DNA of 64,000 nt from Siphonodentalium dalli (lineage: Eukaryota > Mollusca > Scaphopoda > Gadilida > Siphonodentaliidae): contig CP136066.1 in the NCBI GenBank assembly GCA_032622095.1, forward strand, positions 185,728,716 through 185,792,715, in the 5' to 3' direction. This document shows positions 21,961-33,859 of the stretch, piece by piece. Made by a program: the position numbers and the translations under genes. Positions within the stretch are counted from its first letter, which is position 1; each line of letters starts with the position of its first letter. Below the pieces are notes generated by a model that was not told the DNA's origin, ran no database searches, and was given only the letters and a program-made list of their open reading frames with translations.

Positions 21961-24900
21961 TCCGACAAAAATATGTCACGGTAGTACCAAGTATTGCTGC
22001 TTCGTCTTGCTTTTAAGGGTCAGACCCACGTTTTGCCAAAAGAATCCTGGTATTTCAAAATGGGTTTTCTCAAAATCTGTCAGGAAGTTCTTTGTGAAAT
22101 TTGGTACAAGCGATTATTGTAAAAAATATATTTAAGAACCATCGACACATTGGGTATTATAACATCATTTACTTTACTTTTATAACATGAAAAATATTTA
22201 TAATTTCAATATTTTCTATTGTTGTTTCAAAAGTGCAGTTCATATATCCATGATATCATAGCTGAAGATCATGAGAGAAGACTTAATGATTCTTGATTTT
22301 TGAAAATTAATGATTATTTTCATTTAGAAAGCAACTGCCCATAAATAATGTTCCATATTTACACTGCATATCAACATTTGTTTTCATTGGGCTGGAATAT
22401 TTGTGACTGATTTATTCTGCATTATAATATATTGGGGTTTTATGCTATATTATACAATTAAAAATCTAACTCAACATTATGATACAAATGAAGCCTCCAC
22501 CCATGGAGCCAAGACAAAAAGCTATTTGGTGATTGGAGTGTTGTGTGATATTATTAATTATCCTAGCAGTTCTTGGTACCGAAAGGGGCAAAAAGAAAAT
22601 ACCCTCTCAAATGTATTAAAATCCGATGGTTTTGTCATCTCTTAATAATTGTTCAGATTCTATATACACTGAAAATGATGATTTTTGAAATTCAAGATTT
22701 TACGCCAGATAAACCACAGACATTCTTTGCTAAAAAATCCCTTGCCAGTTTTTGGCTGGATTTATGCCAAAGGTATATCTCCCCATTAAGAAAAATGTCC
22801 CAACACAGTGTGCCTTAAAATATTTTCTAATTGTATGTCACAGGTAAGAAAGTACGCCGGGACATGGAAGAGTTTCGTCTCCTCCTCCGTTGTTTTTCTT
22901 TGTTCTCAATAAAGAATTAAATAAAAGTAAATAAAAAAGGCAAGCACGGAATAGACTAAAGCGTGAATAGATATGATGTGGTTTGTTTTGTTTTGCATTG
23001 TTTGAACGGCTCGTGATGTTTCCAAATTCTCAACAAAATCTCAGATTTGTAACATATACCCATTCAACAATTCCCAATTGGCATTATGATGCTCACTGGG
23101 TTTAGAATAGAGATCACATCGGCTTGAATAGGCGATTTTTCACCATAAACAAACCTCGGCTGAATAGTCTGAGATTGTTTTGTTTGTGCACAAACCGATG
23201 TAACAAAAATGAGTGAACGAACAAAGCAGATTTATTTCTCAATTCATTGTGTGCCATAGAACTGGGCTGGCCACCCACACGTGGTTCGCTGACATGTTCA
23301 GATTTTCGAGCTAGCTAACCCAGAAGTACCTTTCATTTAGCGAGGCGTAAATCTGCCACAAGTTTATAATCTCACTCGTATATTATTGTATAAAAATATT
23401 TAAATCTCACTTTTTATCGACTTAAACTATGTCTGATAGGGAGCTGAGTATTTAAGACGTGTCAAGCTCTACTTTCAATGTTTATGAAGTCACAATGTCA
23501 GAAAATTAAATGAAAAGAAAATAATTCCCAGGAATTAACGGTATTTTTTTTATCGATGTTTTATTTTTTTAAGAATCACGTGTTTAGTGGCAGGCGTGCA
23601 ATTATATCTAAACTAATCCTACATATTTGGTTCTATAATGCCACAGATACCTGCGTGTGCGTGTGTGTGCATTTAAATGGACACATCGGCTTACGAGAGA
23701 CATGTACCTGTGTAAAATATAATAATGCGAAATTTCGACCACTTCTATATGTAAAGAAATGCATAATCAGTTAAAATAAGAGCTATTTGTAACTTAAAAG
23801 AGCAATGTTGTGCCCAGTATTCGAGTGGTATATATATATTCGTATGAAAAATATAATTATATTAACTCCCTATTGTTTGAAAAAGAAAACTTGTTGCGTT
23901 GCTGTAAAAACACAGTAGAGCGGTGGACAAAAAGGGATTTTCCATTATATTCTCACAGAAAAAAAAACGCATTGAAAATAAGTTGGATTTGGTTGACAAA
24001 ATATATTTATTAAAACGTGGTGATGGAGTTTCACTCATTCTTTGTATATACATGTATTATATAGCTCCCTCCGAACTTGACAGCAAAAGTTTTGAAGAAA
24101 ACATACACAGATAAAGATATATGGCAATAAAAACGCGTTTTCACTTGCGGATTCATCGACATATTCGTGAGTGTTCGTGAACATTTGCGATAATACTCGC
24201 TAATACTCGCATTATACATTTACTCAATCGTGCGTTTCAAGACAAAATTTAATGTTCATTCTGAGTTCTAAATCCAGTTACGGTTATGAATTTTTATTAG
24301 GACAAAACTGTCGCATATAATTTACAGTTTTGGGAAATATAGCCGCAATTATATTCGAAACATTGGATCAGTGGACAATGGACACCGAATACCCATAGGT
24401 CATGCAATTCAATTTATGATGGTCACATTAGAACATTGTATATATAGTTCAATATGAGACGAAGCAATGTATTCTTATAAAGTTTATATTTCGGTCACAC
24501 AAATATCACACAATTATATATAGTAAAAGATTCTAGCATGAAAGCTCAACTATATGTAACTTTCTTGGTAGTGTTGCTTTGTTTGGGCAAATGCAAACGA
24601 ATGTATGTCAAGAAAACTGTCATGTTTTAATAGGACAAAGCGATGCATACCTATTTTGTTTAAGCTACATAAAAAGCACACAATTATAGTAAAATATTCT
24701 ATATATACAGCGTGAAAGCTCGCCTATATGTAAATTTCTCTTCTATTATTTTCTCGGCATATATATTTCTATAACACATCAATATTTTGATCCAATTATA
24801 TCAATATGTATGCCTAAAGATTGAAGAGGGTTGCAAAGGTACTCAATTATATCTGATAGCGGCGACAGCCAAATGCTAACTATTCACAAGAGAAGCTATC

Positions 24901-25075
24901 AGTGTCCAAAGAACCCGGGCAAATATTAGCTCTCTGAAGATGGCATTGTGTCCGATGCATCCCAACGACGGATGATAACTAAGATAGGTAGTCTACGCTC
25001 CCTGGACAAAGGTGCAATTTCATCTTGACCCCCTGGAACGTTGTGTGCCATTAGATGTGGAGTGGAAGGCAAATA
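21961..25075. other. Unassigned AT-rich DNA
   Basis: No gene, RNA or element end that I can support in about 3.1 kb. A diverged direct repeat of about 60 bp (ATTCTAGCATGAAAGCTC at about 24530 and a related ATTCT ... GTGAAAGCTCGCC at about 24697) is the only structure seen. The short ORFs at 22403-22818 and 23556-24219 have no domain signature. Confidence 0.4.
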
Positions 25076-25301
25076 TATTGACCGATCAACACATCAAAGT
25101 AATCAGTGTAGATTGTTGAAATTATTACGGACGTTCTCCGTCGTGCTTCTAGTCGCCCAGACACCGCATTGAGTGTCCATCAATGTAAACAATCTGACCG
25201 GAAGTGGAGATATCGAGCGACCGTGATACAGGAACGCCCAACTCTGAATTGCAACAACATATATTTCTGTTGCTTGACGTTTCCGCTACGCGCACGTTAT
25301 T
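25076..25301 (+). repeat. Direct duplication, copy 1
   Basis: About 226 bp starting TATTGACCGATCAACACATC and ending CGCTACGCGCAC(G)TTAT. It is repeated in the same orientation at 25672-25906. It contains ACCGGAAGT at 25197-25205, which has mutated to ATCGGAAGT in copy 2. Confidence 0.82.
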
Positions 25302-25671
25302 TTTAAATTGGAAACCTCAATACGTCATCTTAGTTTACTACCATCTGACTTGCATGCACATGGCCTGTTTTAAACTTCGTATACACAAGATACACGTATT
25401 TTGTACGCATTTGGGGATGATAAATATGAATGTGGTAGCGCATTATATGAGTAATCTATGGTTTGTTTTAAAAGTCCCAAAGTGGTGCCGTCTGAGTCAG
25501 GGATGGTGTCGGAGAGGGGCACACACAAGTTAGAGATAATATTAATGAAACTTTGTGCTTCATACAAAAGTTCTTTTCTGTTTGCATCTGTATTGCATAA
25601 AGTATTTTGTGGTACATGTGCGTTGTATGCGCTACGTCGTATGTCATAACATATGTAGAGGAATGCTACTA

Positions 25672-25906
25672 TATTGACCGGTCAACACATTAAAGTAATC
25701 ATTGTAGATTGTTGAAATTATTACGGTCGTTCTCCGTAGTGTTTCTAGTCGCTCATACAACGCATTTAATGTCCATCAATGTAAACAGTCTGATCGGAAG
25801 TGGATATATTGAGCGACCGTTATACAGGAACGTCCATCTATGAATTGCAACAACATAGCTCTCAATTGCCAGATGCTAGATGTTTCAGTCGCTACGCGCA
25901 CATTAT
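25672..25906 (+). repeat. Direct duplication, copy 2
   Basis: Diverged second copy of 25076-25301, about 596 bp downstream. It carries about 10-20 bp of extra sequence near its 3' end (AATTGCCAGATGCTAG). It lies next to the LINE tail at 25952. Confidence 0.82.
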
Positions 25907-25951
25907 TTTGTGACCCTCTCATAAGTTCGCAAATATACACAATACACAATG

Positions 25952-26320
25952 ACAGTTTATACTATACTATACTTTATTTCTGACGTAATATGTCCATAGC
26001 ATATTACAAATTATAGTGAGATATAAATACATGTCATTGTATATACACAAAAAGTTAACACATTCAATTGTTATATTATGTATACAATAGATTATTCCAG
26101 TATCTGACTAGTTGAGAGGTAAATTTCAAATCAGATTTATAAATAGATGATATAATACAATTGGAGCTGTCCGCGATTCTCGAGAGAAAACTGTACATAT
26201 GCTTACGCCTTAACATCAACATAGATAGTGTGCGGTCCGTCACAAACATCCCACTTGCACTGCATGATCTATCGTACTTCATTAACATTCTGTATGCATT
26301 GCTGTATCAGACCGATAACC
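25952..26320 (-). mobile_element. LINE 3' fragment (reverse transcriptase C-terminus plus 3' UTR)
   Basis: On the minus strand, 26320 to 26079 reads through one stop as YSNAYRMLMKYDRSCSASG, then MFV, and later LRRKHMYSFLSRIADSSN. This resembles the end of CR1/Jockey-like LINE reverse transcriptases (typical YNNAFRRL..., SASxMFV and SFxxRxxxSxN). The preceding TGA in frame and the loss of everything upstream mark it as a 5'-truncated dead copy. The 3' UTR ends in GAAATAAAG followed by TATAG repeats at about 25960-25980. Confidence 0.65.
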
Positions 26321-26577
26321 TTATAGTCGTTTCAAATATAGTATAATATTAATATTTTTACATGATGAATACATGTATTCGAGGAGAGGGACGATCAAAC
26401 ATACATAATGTGAATATTTTAAGTGCATGGGTCCAAAGGGGTCTAACGGTGGTCACTGTTTACGAGGAATGTTCCCTTGCTGTTCATAGTTACTGAAGTT
26501 CTCAGAGATGTGGATCGGTGTCGAGGCACCAACATTTGTATAACCATTTTGTTAACGATTTCCACCAAACTAATATA

Positions 26578-26964
26578 CAGTACCAGTCAAAAGAAGTGAT
26601 ATTATTGCAATATTTTAGGCTTAATAATGCAATATTTCGCGCTTAATATTGTGACATTTAAACAAGCGATTGCTTCTTCTATATTGTTTATTGTATAAAT
26701 ATAGACAATGTTTTATAATTATTAGTTATAATTGTAAATGCTCTATGTACACTATATGCACAATATTTATCTAATATTAATATAACACAATCGGGTCTGT
26801 ATGAAATTTTGCGCGCTTAATATCGCAATAATTTGCGCTCAATATCGCAATAAGCGCGACAGATTTTTTGTATTGCGCTATAATCGCGCCTTTTTCGAAA
26901 TTAAGCGCGCTCAATATCGCAGTAAAGGCGCGCCTCAATATACCACTTCTTCTGAATGGTACTG
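26578..26964. mobile_element. Tc1/mariner-like MITE, copy 2
   Basis: Ends CAGTACCAGTCAAAAGAAGT and ACTTCTTCTGAATGGTACTG with TA on both flanks (26576-26577 and 26965-26966). Same interior as 15600-16018, with extra GCGCGC and AATATCGCA blocks near the right end. Confidence 0.82.
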
Positions 26965-26966
26965 TA

Positions 26967-28362
26967 TATAGGTAGAAACATGATATGAGAAATCTATAAA
27001 CAAATACAAGTTACCCTCATTGGTATCAGATCACATTGGTACACAAATCTCTTTAGAGCACCAATCATGTTCAATGTTGAGTCGCCCCTTGCACTTAGCG
27101 ACATTTGGCAACCAGGTTTTTCAAAACTATATTTTACATATCCCAAAAAAAGGGACATTGAAGAGTGCTAAATTGTGGAACGTTTTGTTAAACTTTACCT
27201 TGAATGAACGTAAATCGTAATACAGGACAGACCACCAATGTGGTCCGCGGGTTTGACTAATGTTCTTTCTTTGGTGAAAAATTTTATGTCGAGTTTCTGC
27301 ATACGCTCAAACGCATAAGTTTTCATTTAAAATCTATTTGATGCCATAATCCACACTAGAAACCACTTTAGCCTTTATTCCGATGATTCGGTTATTCAAT
27401 ACTTTGAAGAGATTCCTGGTTTCTCGCTGAGGCACAAGTTCCAAAGAAGAACGCCGCGGACAAATCGAAAGTCCCTCACTCCTTCGAGGACTATTGTTGT
27501 CTGTATCTGTCGTCTGAAAACAACGACGTTCGTGCTCTTAATGTCGCTTTCTGTCGAATGACGCCTTCTGTTAGCCACATGGCGGGTGGTCCAGCACATC
27601 CGTAAAACATCGCTTTTTCATGACGTGGGTTGACAAAAGGTGATTCAATATTATTAGGACTACAAATTAAAGTTTTGTTGTGAAGTGTACTTAGTGAGTG
27701 TAAGTCAATGAGGCTGGCTGACTTTGGAGAATGAGTTGGGAGTAAAGTGTTGTCAGATTAGTTTGTTCCAAGTACGTAAAATCACAATCAAACCTGCGCA
27801 AAACTATACAACTTGAGTTTCTCGTGTGTTTTTTTAATATTTCAGACATGAAGTTTGTTCGTATGTAGTAACGTGATGCGTTGAAGAAGGGAGCATGTTT
27901 CGTGGAAGAGCAACCAAATAACCAACCGTGACACACTTTCGTTATCAATGTATGCAGGACCTGCATTGCAGGTATATGTATTCCATGAGTGAAATTCTAC
28001 CAAAAACAAGGGGTCCCCTGATACTTATCTTGGATTCTGGATACGGATCTATACCATTAAATGGGGTAAAAATGTTCTTTTGTGCGGATCCGATTCGACC
28101 AAATGTTTTTAAATTTCCTTTACCGTACATTAACGCATTTTATTACACTCATGTGCGCGATTGCAATTGAAAACGCTGTTAATTAAAAATGGCAATGTCA
28201 CAAGTGAATTATGTCATTTCCCGTGACGTCATTGACATAACGTCGCTTACTGATCTGGACTGAATTTTCTATGGTTGATCTTTCTCCATATCGGGACTTC
28301 CATGCATTAATTGTGTGCGTTTTAATCACATTTGGCAAACCAAATTGATGCAGAAGTGTAAT
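26967..28362. other. Unassigned DNA
   Basis: No supported feature. A stretch of about 200 bp at 27400-27600 is less AT-rich and open on both strands, but it lacks an initiating context or recognisable domain. Confidence 0.4.
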
Positions 28363-28520
28363 AAATAGAGTAATCAATTAGTTGTGAGAATTACGTTCAA
28401 TAATTAACTCGATAGGAGAGACGTTTGGGTAAGAAACTCGCACTCGTTTCTTACCGACGTCTCTCGCCTCTCGTGAATTAATTAACGTAATACTCAGAAC
28501 CAATTGATTACTCTCTATAA
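28363..28520. repeat. Foldback with long arms
   Basis: TAATCAATTAGTTGTGAG ... GGTAAGAAACTCG pairs with CGTTTCTTACCGACGTCTC ... CCAATTGATTA. The arms are about 70 bp and meet at a very short loop near 28446. Probably a MITE; no second copy seen. Confidence 0.72.
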
Positions 28521-28859
28521 GTTTAATTTTGGCATTATCGCATGTATTTTCAGAAGAGTGTCAGTAATGTGTGATCAATACCATGTATCATCCTAATGTC
28601 AGATTTCCCCAGGCTATTTATTCGACGAGAGAAATAGGTCTCCATTTCGAGTCTTGCGTGGCCTTTCAGTTTCTAAAGTTATCGGATTGACATTTTCTTT
28701 GGGTTCTTACGGGTTCTCGTGCATTAATTATGGTTACATGAACCAGTTCTTATATTGCATATATGCATGTTGGAACATTATTTATATGTATATTGTGTTC
28801 ACAATCTCGAATCTAGTAGGACAGATACAATTCTCGTCTGCCCTCGATAGGCCCACATA

Positions 28860-29332
28860 CAAGCCTGTATATAGTTTGTCTGACATTTGCAGGATGAGGT
28901 CAACAGAGGGTGAATTTAATGACGGTATCCCTCACAGCGGGCTAGCTTCATCAAATGCACCCTCTGGGAACCCCATTATGCTTAGTTGCTTATGCTTCAA
29001 TTTGTACTGCTGTGAGAGACCTATATAGGATCAGATTGAAGTTCCCAATTGAAGTATGGTGATATACCTATATACCTATTAGTCACCACTTTATGCAATT
29101 TATCTTCTACAAATTAAGGGATATAGAAACTGAACATAAGGGAAAAAGTAATTAAAACAATGTTAATTTGAGACTATAGAAACTTTTCAGAATATGAGGC
29201 CTAAGAAGAATTATAGGTTCCAAGATGGTGAATTTGGTGTTGCTAGCTTGCTGTGCGGGGTATATATAGCATCACTAAATTCACCCTCTGTGGACCCCAT
29301 TCTACAAATGTCAGACACGCTATATCCAGGCT
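28860..29332. mobile_element. hAT-like paired-hairpin MITE, family 3, long form, old copy
   Basis: Ends CAAGCCTGTATATAG and TATATCCAGGCTT. Subterminal hairpins around GAGGGTGAATTTAATGACG and GGTGAATTTGGTGTTGC flank a core of about 200 bp that matches, inverted, the core of 37734-38231. The ends are decayed and I see no target duplication. The 124-residue plus-strand ORF here is an artefact of element DNA. Confidence 0.72.
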
Positions 29333-30800
29333 TTTTTTGGCATGGGGTACTTAAATTAGCTGCACGAAGACATATACGACATCAGTTACATTTAGCGTAC
29401 AGACCCCATGCATATGTCGCGACTAAGCTTATTATATTGCTATGACTTTGGCAGATACTTCTGGACAAAGTAAGTGTTATATATGTCGGAGATGTAGGCA
29501 TGTTCGGTCCTTTTTAATCCACTGGTTATAACAAAATAATAGTGGTGTAGGCTGTAAATTAGTAAATGAAGATTTGAGCGCAATGTGTTGTTATTATATT
29601 ATATTAAATTGGCGACACAATGTGGATGGTAGCGTATAGAGAGCATCTTCATCGCGATAGCGTCCCTCTTTGATATTATTTCATTTCCTATTTATTAAGT
29701 TAACATCAGTACGTAACACAGCATGATCTGCCTCACATCTGTCGCTATTTTGTCGGCCATTCTCGCGTATGATTCAACCGCGCAGAAAGACGCACGATTT
29801 TAACGTAATTTCGGTGTTTATTTTAATATAATTTTAATATCCCATAAAAATCTTGTTAATATTCAGCTTCACAGACACCTAAGCTAATGAGCAGAAAATC
29901 GAAATTGGTAACACAGAAGTGTTGAAGTGGCATTGATTGATACAATAGAGGCCACCGACGAAGCACTCAAAACCAGCAAACCAAACTCGTATTAAACAAT
30001 ATGGCCGATTCGGCAGATTAAATTGGGCGGAATGAACTCATTGAGGAAAATCGCTGCGATTTCTCGCCCGATTAATTCCTTCTGTTGTCGCTGAACACTT
30101 TATCATGACATCTCAATAACCAGCATTGCTACTTTAATCCATGAGCTGAGAAACATAATTGATACAAACCGGGATTAGGAAACGGATAGCGGCTTATTAC
30201 TTTTGCCGGAACGCCGGAATACTTGACCCTACTCTGGGATCCTTTAAGGGCAAATTGCTGGAAGATATAATGCCTATTCCATCGTATGTTTCAGGCTGCG
30301 ACTTTATGGGAAAGTGATCATTATAGTTTCTATGATTTTATGGCGCTCTACTCGTCTGTGATAATGGCTTCGTGTCGCTGTTTGTGATCGCTGTTCGTCT
30401 GACATCGACTGTGTTATTGCGAAGAGATGTACTCGGATCATTAGGCAACAATATGGATGAAGAGCGCCATCGGCATAAACACCGGCTCGATGTCATCCGA
30501 GAAAGAACGGAGGTTACGTCTACAGACGGGTGTCCGAATTAAACACAGTAACGCTGTATGGCTTATATAGGAGTATACATTTTCCATAGACCCCATGCAG
30601 TAAAACATTTTACTGCACAATGATCCTGTATAATACTCAGGCTGTGACATATAGACATTAATTTTGTGATTTTTTTTTACAACATAAAATTATTAAAACA
30701 TCATGCATTGTATGTTCTGTTAAATTACAATGTCTTTCTTAATAAGTATCTTTGATTTTCTTATTCCGTCTGGTGCTGTCGTAATATGGCCTGATGAGTG
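29333..30800. other. Unassigned DNA
   Basis: No gene or repeat recognised in about 1.5 kb. Confidence 0.4.
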
Positions 30801-30802
30801 CA

Positions 30803-31505
30803 GCTATATATATATATATCTTTATTACCTCCATTACATGAAGAGTAGAAACTACATACATAGAACAACACATATACATACAATAACATGAAACACGGAA
30901 CATAGCATGAACATATATACATGAATACACCATTGTCAGTGTACATAGCGTGTATGAGAATAATGCACCCCACGATATATGTATACACTTGCATGAATAT
31001 GCACAAATATGCACATACCTGCAACATGCATGCATATATAGATGTACGCGCACGCGGGCGCACACTTACACCTGCTAGATGTCATTCACGAAAGGGGGGG
31101 GGCAATACTGTTACAAATCTGCTGGATGATAATCATAAGGGTTACTTGTTATCTAGACTAAACTCTCAGATATCCATATATTCCAAAGATGGCCGGTATG
31201 ACTAAATGTATCAGTTCAACGCCAACTCCTATTTTATTTCTGATGACGTCGGGAATCTTTCCCATAAAAGAGTGATTTTGTCATTTTTGGATAAGCTCTC
31301 TAGTGTAAGAAACAGGTCGACGCCAAAGCGATTTTAAGCAGGTAAACCAAAGTGCATTTCTATGCTCCTCTAAGACGGAACAGTCGCAAATAACATGTTC
31401 TGCAATATTTGTGTAACTACGATGACATTTTGAACAAATTGAATCACACATATCAGACGGTGAGCAAATCAGCTGAGCTACCAAATAAAATGTTGATCCG
31501 GCCAT
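30803..31505 (-). mobile_element. LINE 3' fragment (RT C-terminal cysteine motif plus 3' UTR)
   Basis: On the minus strand, 31505-31281 encodes ICSKCHRSYTNIAEHVICDC followed by SVLEEHRNALWF, the C-x2-C...H-x4-C type motif found after the RT domain of many LINEs. After one stop the frame continues for about 40 codons. The rest is a TATG/TGTA-rich 3' UTR ending GGAGGTAATAAAG plus a TA run (30805-30828). It is truncated upstream at the foldback element 31497-31801. Confidence 0.6.
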
Positions 31506-31801
31506 TTATAGGACCATCTCTTTTTATACTCAACATAATATATGCAACAAATGACTGAATTTGAGCCATGGATTAGTGACCAAACACTCGTGTGCTCTAT
31601 GAAAAATGCAAACAACATGGTCGTTGTAATAAAATGAATTTATTACTCCAGTCATAAATTCATTTTCATTATAATTATCATGTTGTTTGCGTTATCCATA
31701 GATCACACGAATGTATTTTTGAACCAATCCATGGCTCAAATTCATCAATTGTTGCATATATTCAGTTGATTATATGGGATGGTCCCATAAATGGCCGGAT
31801 T
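31497..31801. mobile_element. Full-length foldback MITE
   Basis: ATCCGGCCATTTATAGGACC at the left pairs with GGTCCCATAAATGGCCGGAT at the right, and pairing continues inward (TTGAGCCATGGATT, AACAACATG) to a centre near 31650, so almost the whole 305 bp folds on itself. It abuts or interrupts LINE-like coding DNA. The CAGTCCCCCTTTAA just right of it (about 31812) may belong to another element end. Confidence 0.78.
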
Positions 31802-31985
31802 TAGAGTACAGTCCCCCTTTAAGAATCGGAACTGCAGCAATGAATTTTGACATCCCTCCACAAAGATCACATTGCCCTAAGCGGTTCTGCTCTATATATA
31901 CATAGTTCCGTTGATGCACAAATCCTTGGCAGTATTCACATATACATTGTATGTTGTGGGCTCGATGGACGTATAAGGTAGAAAA
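31775..31985 (-). other. Cysteine-pair open frame without ATG, unrecognised
   Basis: Minus-strand frame open for about 70 codons from the stop at 31986, reading YVHRAHNIQCICEYC, then QGFVHQRNYVYIEQNRLG and QCDLCGG. Two C-x2-C pairs about 26 residues apart suggest a zinc-binding segment. No start codon or clear splice acceptor was seen. The frame runs into the foldback at 31801. It could be a decayed exon, a LINE ORF part or chance. Confidence 0.25.
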
Positions 31986-32036
31986 TTAAGTACATAAAGA
32001 TGGTAACAAATGACCGTCATTACGTATTTATATATA

Positions 32037-32135
32037 TTGATGAGTAGTTTACCCACAAGATATGTTCAGATAATAAGGTATTGTTGAACTTATTATCTAA
32101 ACATTTCCATCAATAAATATATAGGGCTCGTCTGC
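32037..32135. mobile_element. Family-2 MITE fragment
   Basis: GATGAGTAGTTTACCCACAAG, the hairpin GATAATAAGGTA-TTGTTGAACTTATTATC at about 32068-32102, and GGGCTCGTCTGCACTT, then sequence similarity ends. Both termini are lost. Confidence 0.7.
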
Positions 32136-33335
32136 ACTTAATTTTTTTATATTTACTATAATTTAACCAACAAAATACATGGTGGAGAAATTGGGAGCCT
32201 TTTTCTCTCAAGAGATAATTTATATAAATTCGAAAAGTCTTTAGAAGGCATAAATATTCCGTAAATGGCATGTATATATAGACCTATTTTGATCCCCGGA
32301 AAGTGACAAAACTGTTGAAAAGGACCAATTGTTGTTATAGCTTTGATGATTGTGAGTCGCTTTAGTTTAAACAATATTAAATTTCCTTGTATTGACATGA
32401 TATACATTGTACAAAATAATATCGAGAATTTGGACGATTTATCAAAATGAAATGTGTCCCATACCATACCGGACTCAGAACACTTTTAATATAAGTGTTC
32501 GAGAAATGAGAATTTCTTGAACCGGTCGACAGTCGAACTCAATCGCCAATGTTTACTCTCTAATTATGTCCCCGTCAAACTTCAAAGCACGTCTCAGAAG
32601 TTTGAATATATTACAGACAAATTCATCGACTATGAAATGCACGCATCTGTTCAAAAGCAACAACAACAAGGGAAATATATCACATCGGACGGAGAAAAGA
32701 ACGTCTTTCATTAAAACCAGTCTCTTTTTATTTCACAATTTTATAAATTATGGAAGTTTGGCTGGAATTATTATCAATCAAAAGTTCCTTGTCTGGACTA
32801 AGTAAACATGGCTTTTGATAAAATCATAATGAACGATGACCATGAAAAGGCCAGTGGACACTCGCGGGTCGTTATGCATTTCTGACCAATGTTTGATTCT
32901 ATTTGCCAACAAATGCTCGGCCTTCTTGTGCCTTTGTGGCACCGTCAGTCCCCGCTCTGTGCAAACACATAATATGTCCAACCGAACGGAATAAAATAGA
33001 TTGTTATTGAAATTTTGTGAAAATTTGCCGTAAGCTCCATAATTCGCTTGTGATTAGAACTGACGGCCATTTTGTATGGTCTTATAAGCTTGATTAATTT
33101 TAAATTTATCACAAATAATATGAGACTTTTACACTGGGCTCGTGTAGCTTGTCAGGTGTTTTGACTAATCTGGCGAATAAATGTCTCTCATGTCTATATT
33201 TGATGTAGCAATTTGAATCGCTTCCTCGGTTATCTGATTCGATTGGCTGGTTCGGATTATTTGAGTTTTACTGTCATTCCGGGCGCTAAGGCATATCACG
33301 GCACCAATTTTATCGGCGGAGGAAAGACCGCACAG
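32136..33335. other. Unassigned DNA
   Basis: No supported feature; the short ORFs around 32156-32981 lack domains. Confidence 0.4.
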
Positions 33336-33760
33336 CGGGTTAATTTCAGGGACGTATTTAGAAGGTCTCCGTCGGTGAGATGTCCACCGTTAAATTTCCA
33401 ACACTACACCTTCTTTAAACCAGACAAACTCTCAAGTTCGGGGAATTAATTTCCCACCACCCCTTGCGTTCAGGGACGTAGCTAGAGGGTCTCCATCGGG
33501 GGTGTCAACCTTACGAAATTCCAAACTGAATTTGAATCAGAATCAGACCAAACACAAGTTTTGCACAATTCCATTTGCACCCCATCACCTTGTGGTCTAA
33601 CTCCAGACAAATGCATGGACTAGAGACATGGACACACCGGGCTGGCCATGGTTATTCGGCCCGATGTGAGAACATTTTGAAAACTATACAAGAAAATCGC
33701 AAATCCTAGCACCTAGACTGGCCTCAACTGAAACACTCCCCCCAAACCCCCCTGTCGCCA
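33336..33760 (+). repeat. Dispersed repeat family 7, copy 1
   Basis: Two CAGGGACGTA-starting segments (33347 and 33471: AGGGACGTAGCTAGAGGG) are followed by CAGACCAAACACAAGTTTTG, GACACACCGGGCTGGCCATGG and AAGAAAATCGCAAATCCTAG. The same order of blocks occurs inverted at 45480-45850. The class is unknown. The array starting at 33860 shares the CAGGGACGTAGYTAGA motif on its minus strand. Confidence 0.65.
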
Positions 33761-33859
33761 CGTCTCTGCTTGCGTTGTAATGTTTTAATTGGTATTCAAG
33801 CTTTCCATTTAGTTTTCTTTGTAAATTTTGAATGACATCTTGACGCAATTGATCGACAA

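Noticed and set aside
28654-29028. 124-residue plus-strand ORF
   Set aside because: Its second half is family-3 MITE sequence and no domain is recognisable.
30739-31065. Two overlapping cysteine/tyrosine-rich minus-strand ORFs of 100 and 108 residues
   Set aside because: They translate a TATG/TGTA-rich LINE 3' UTR; the odd composition comes from the simple sequence.
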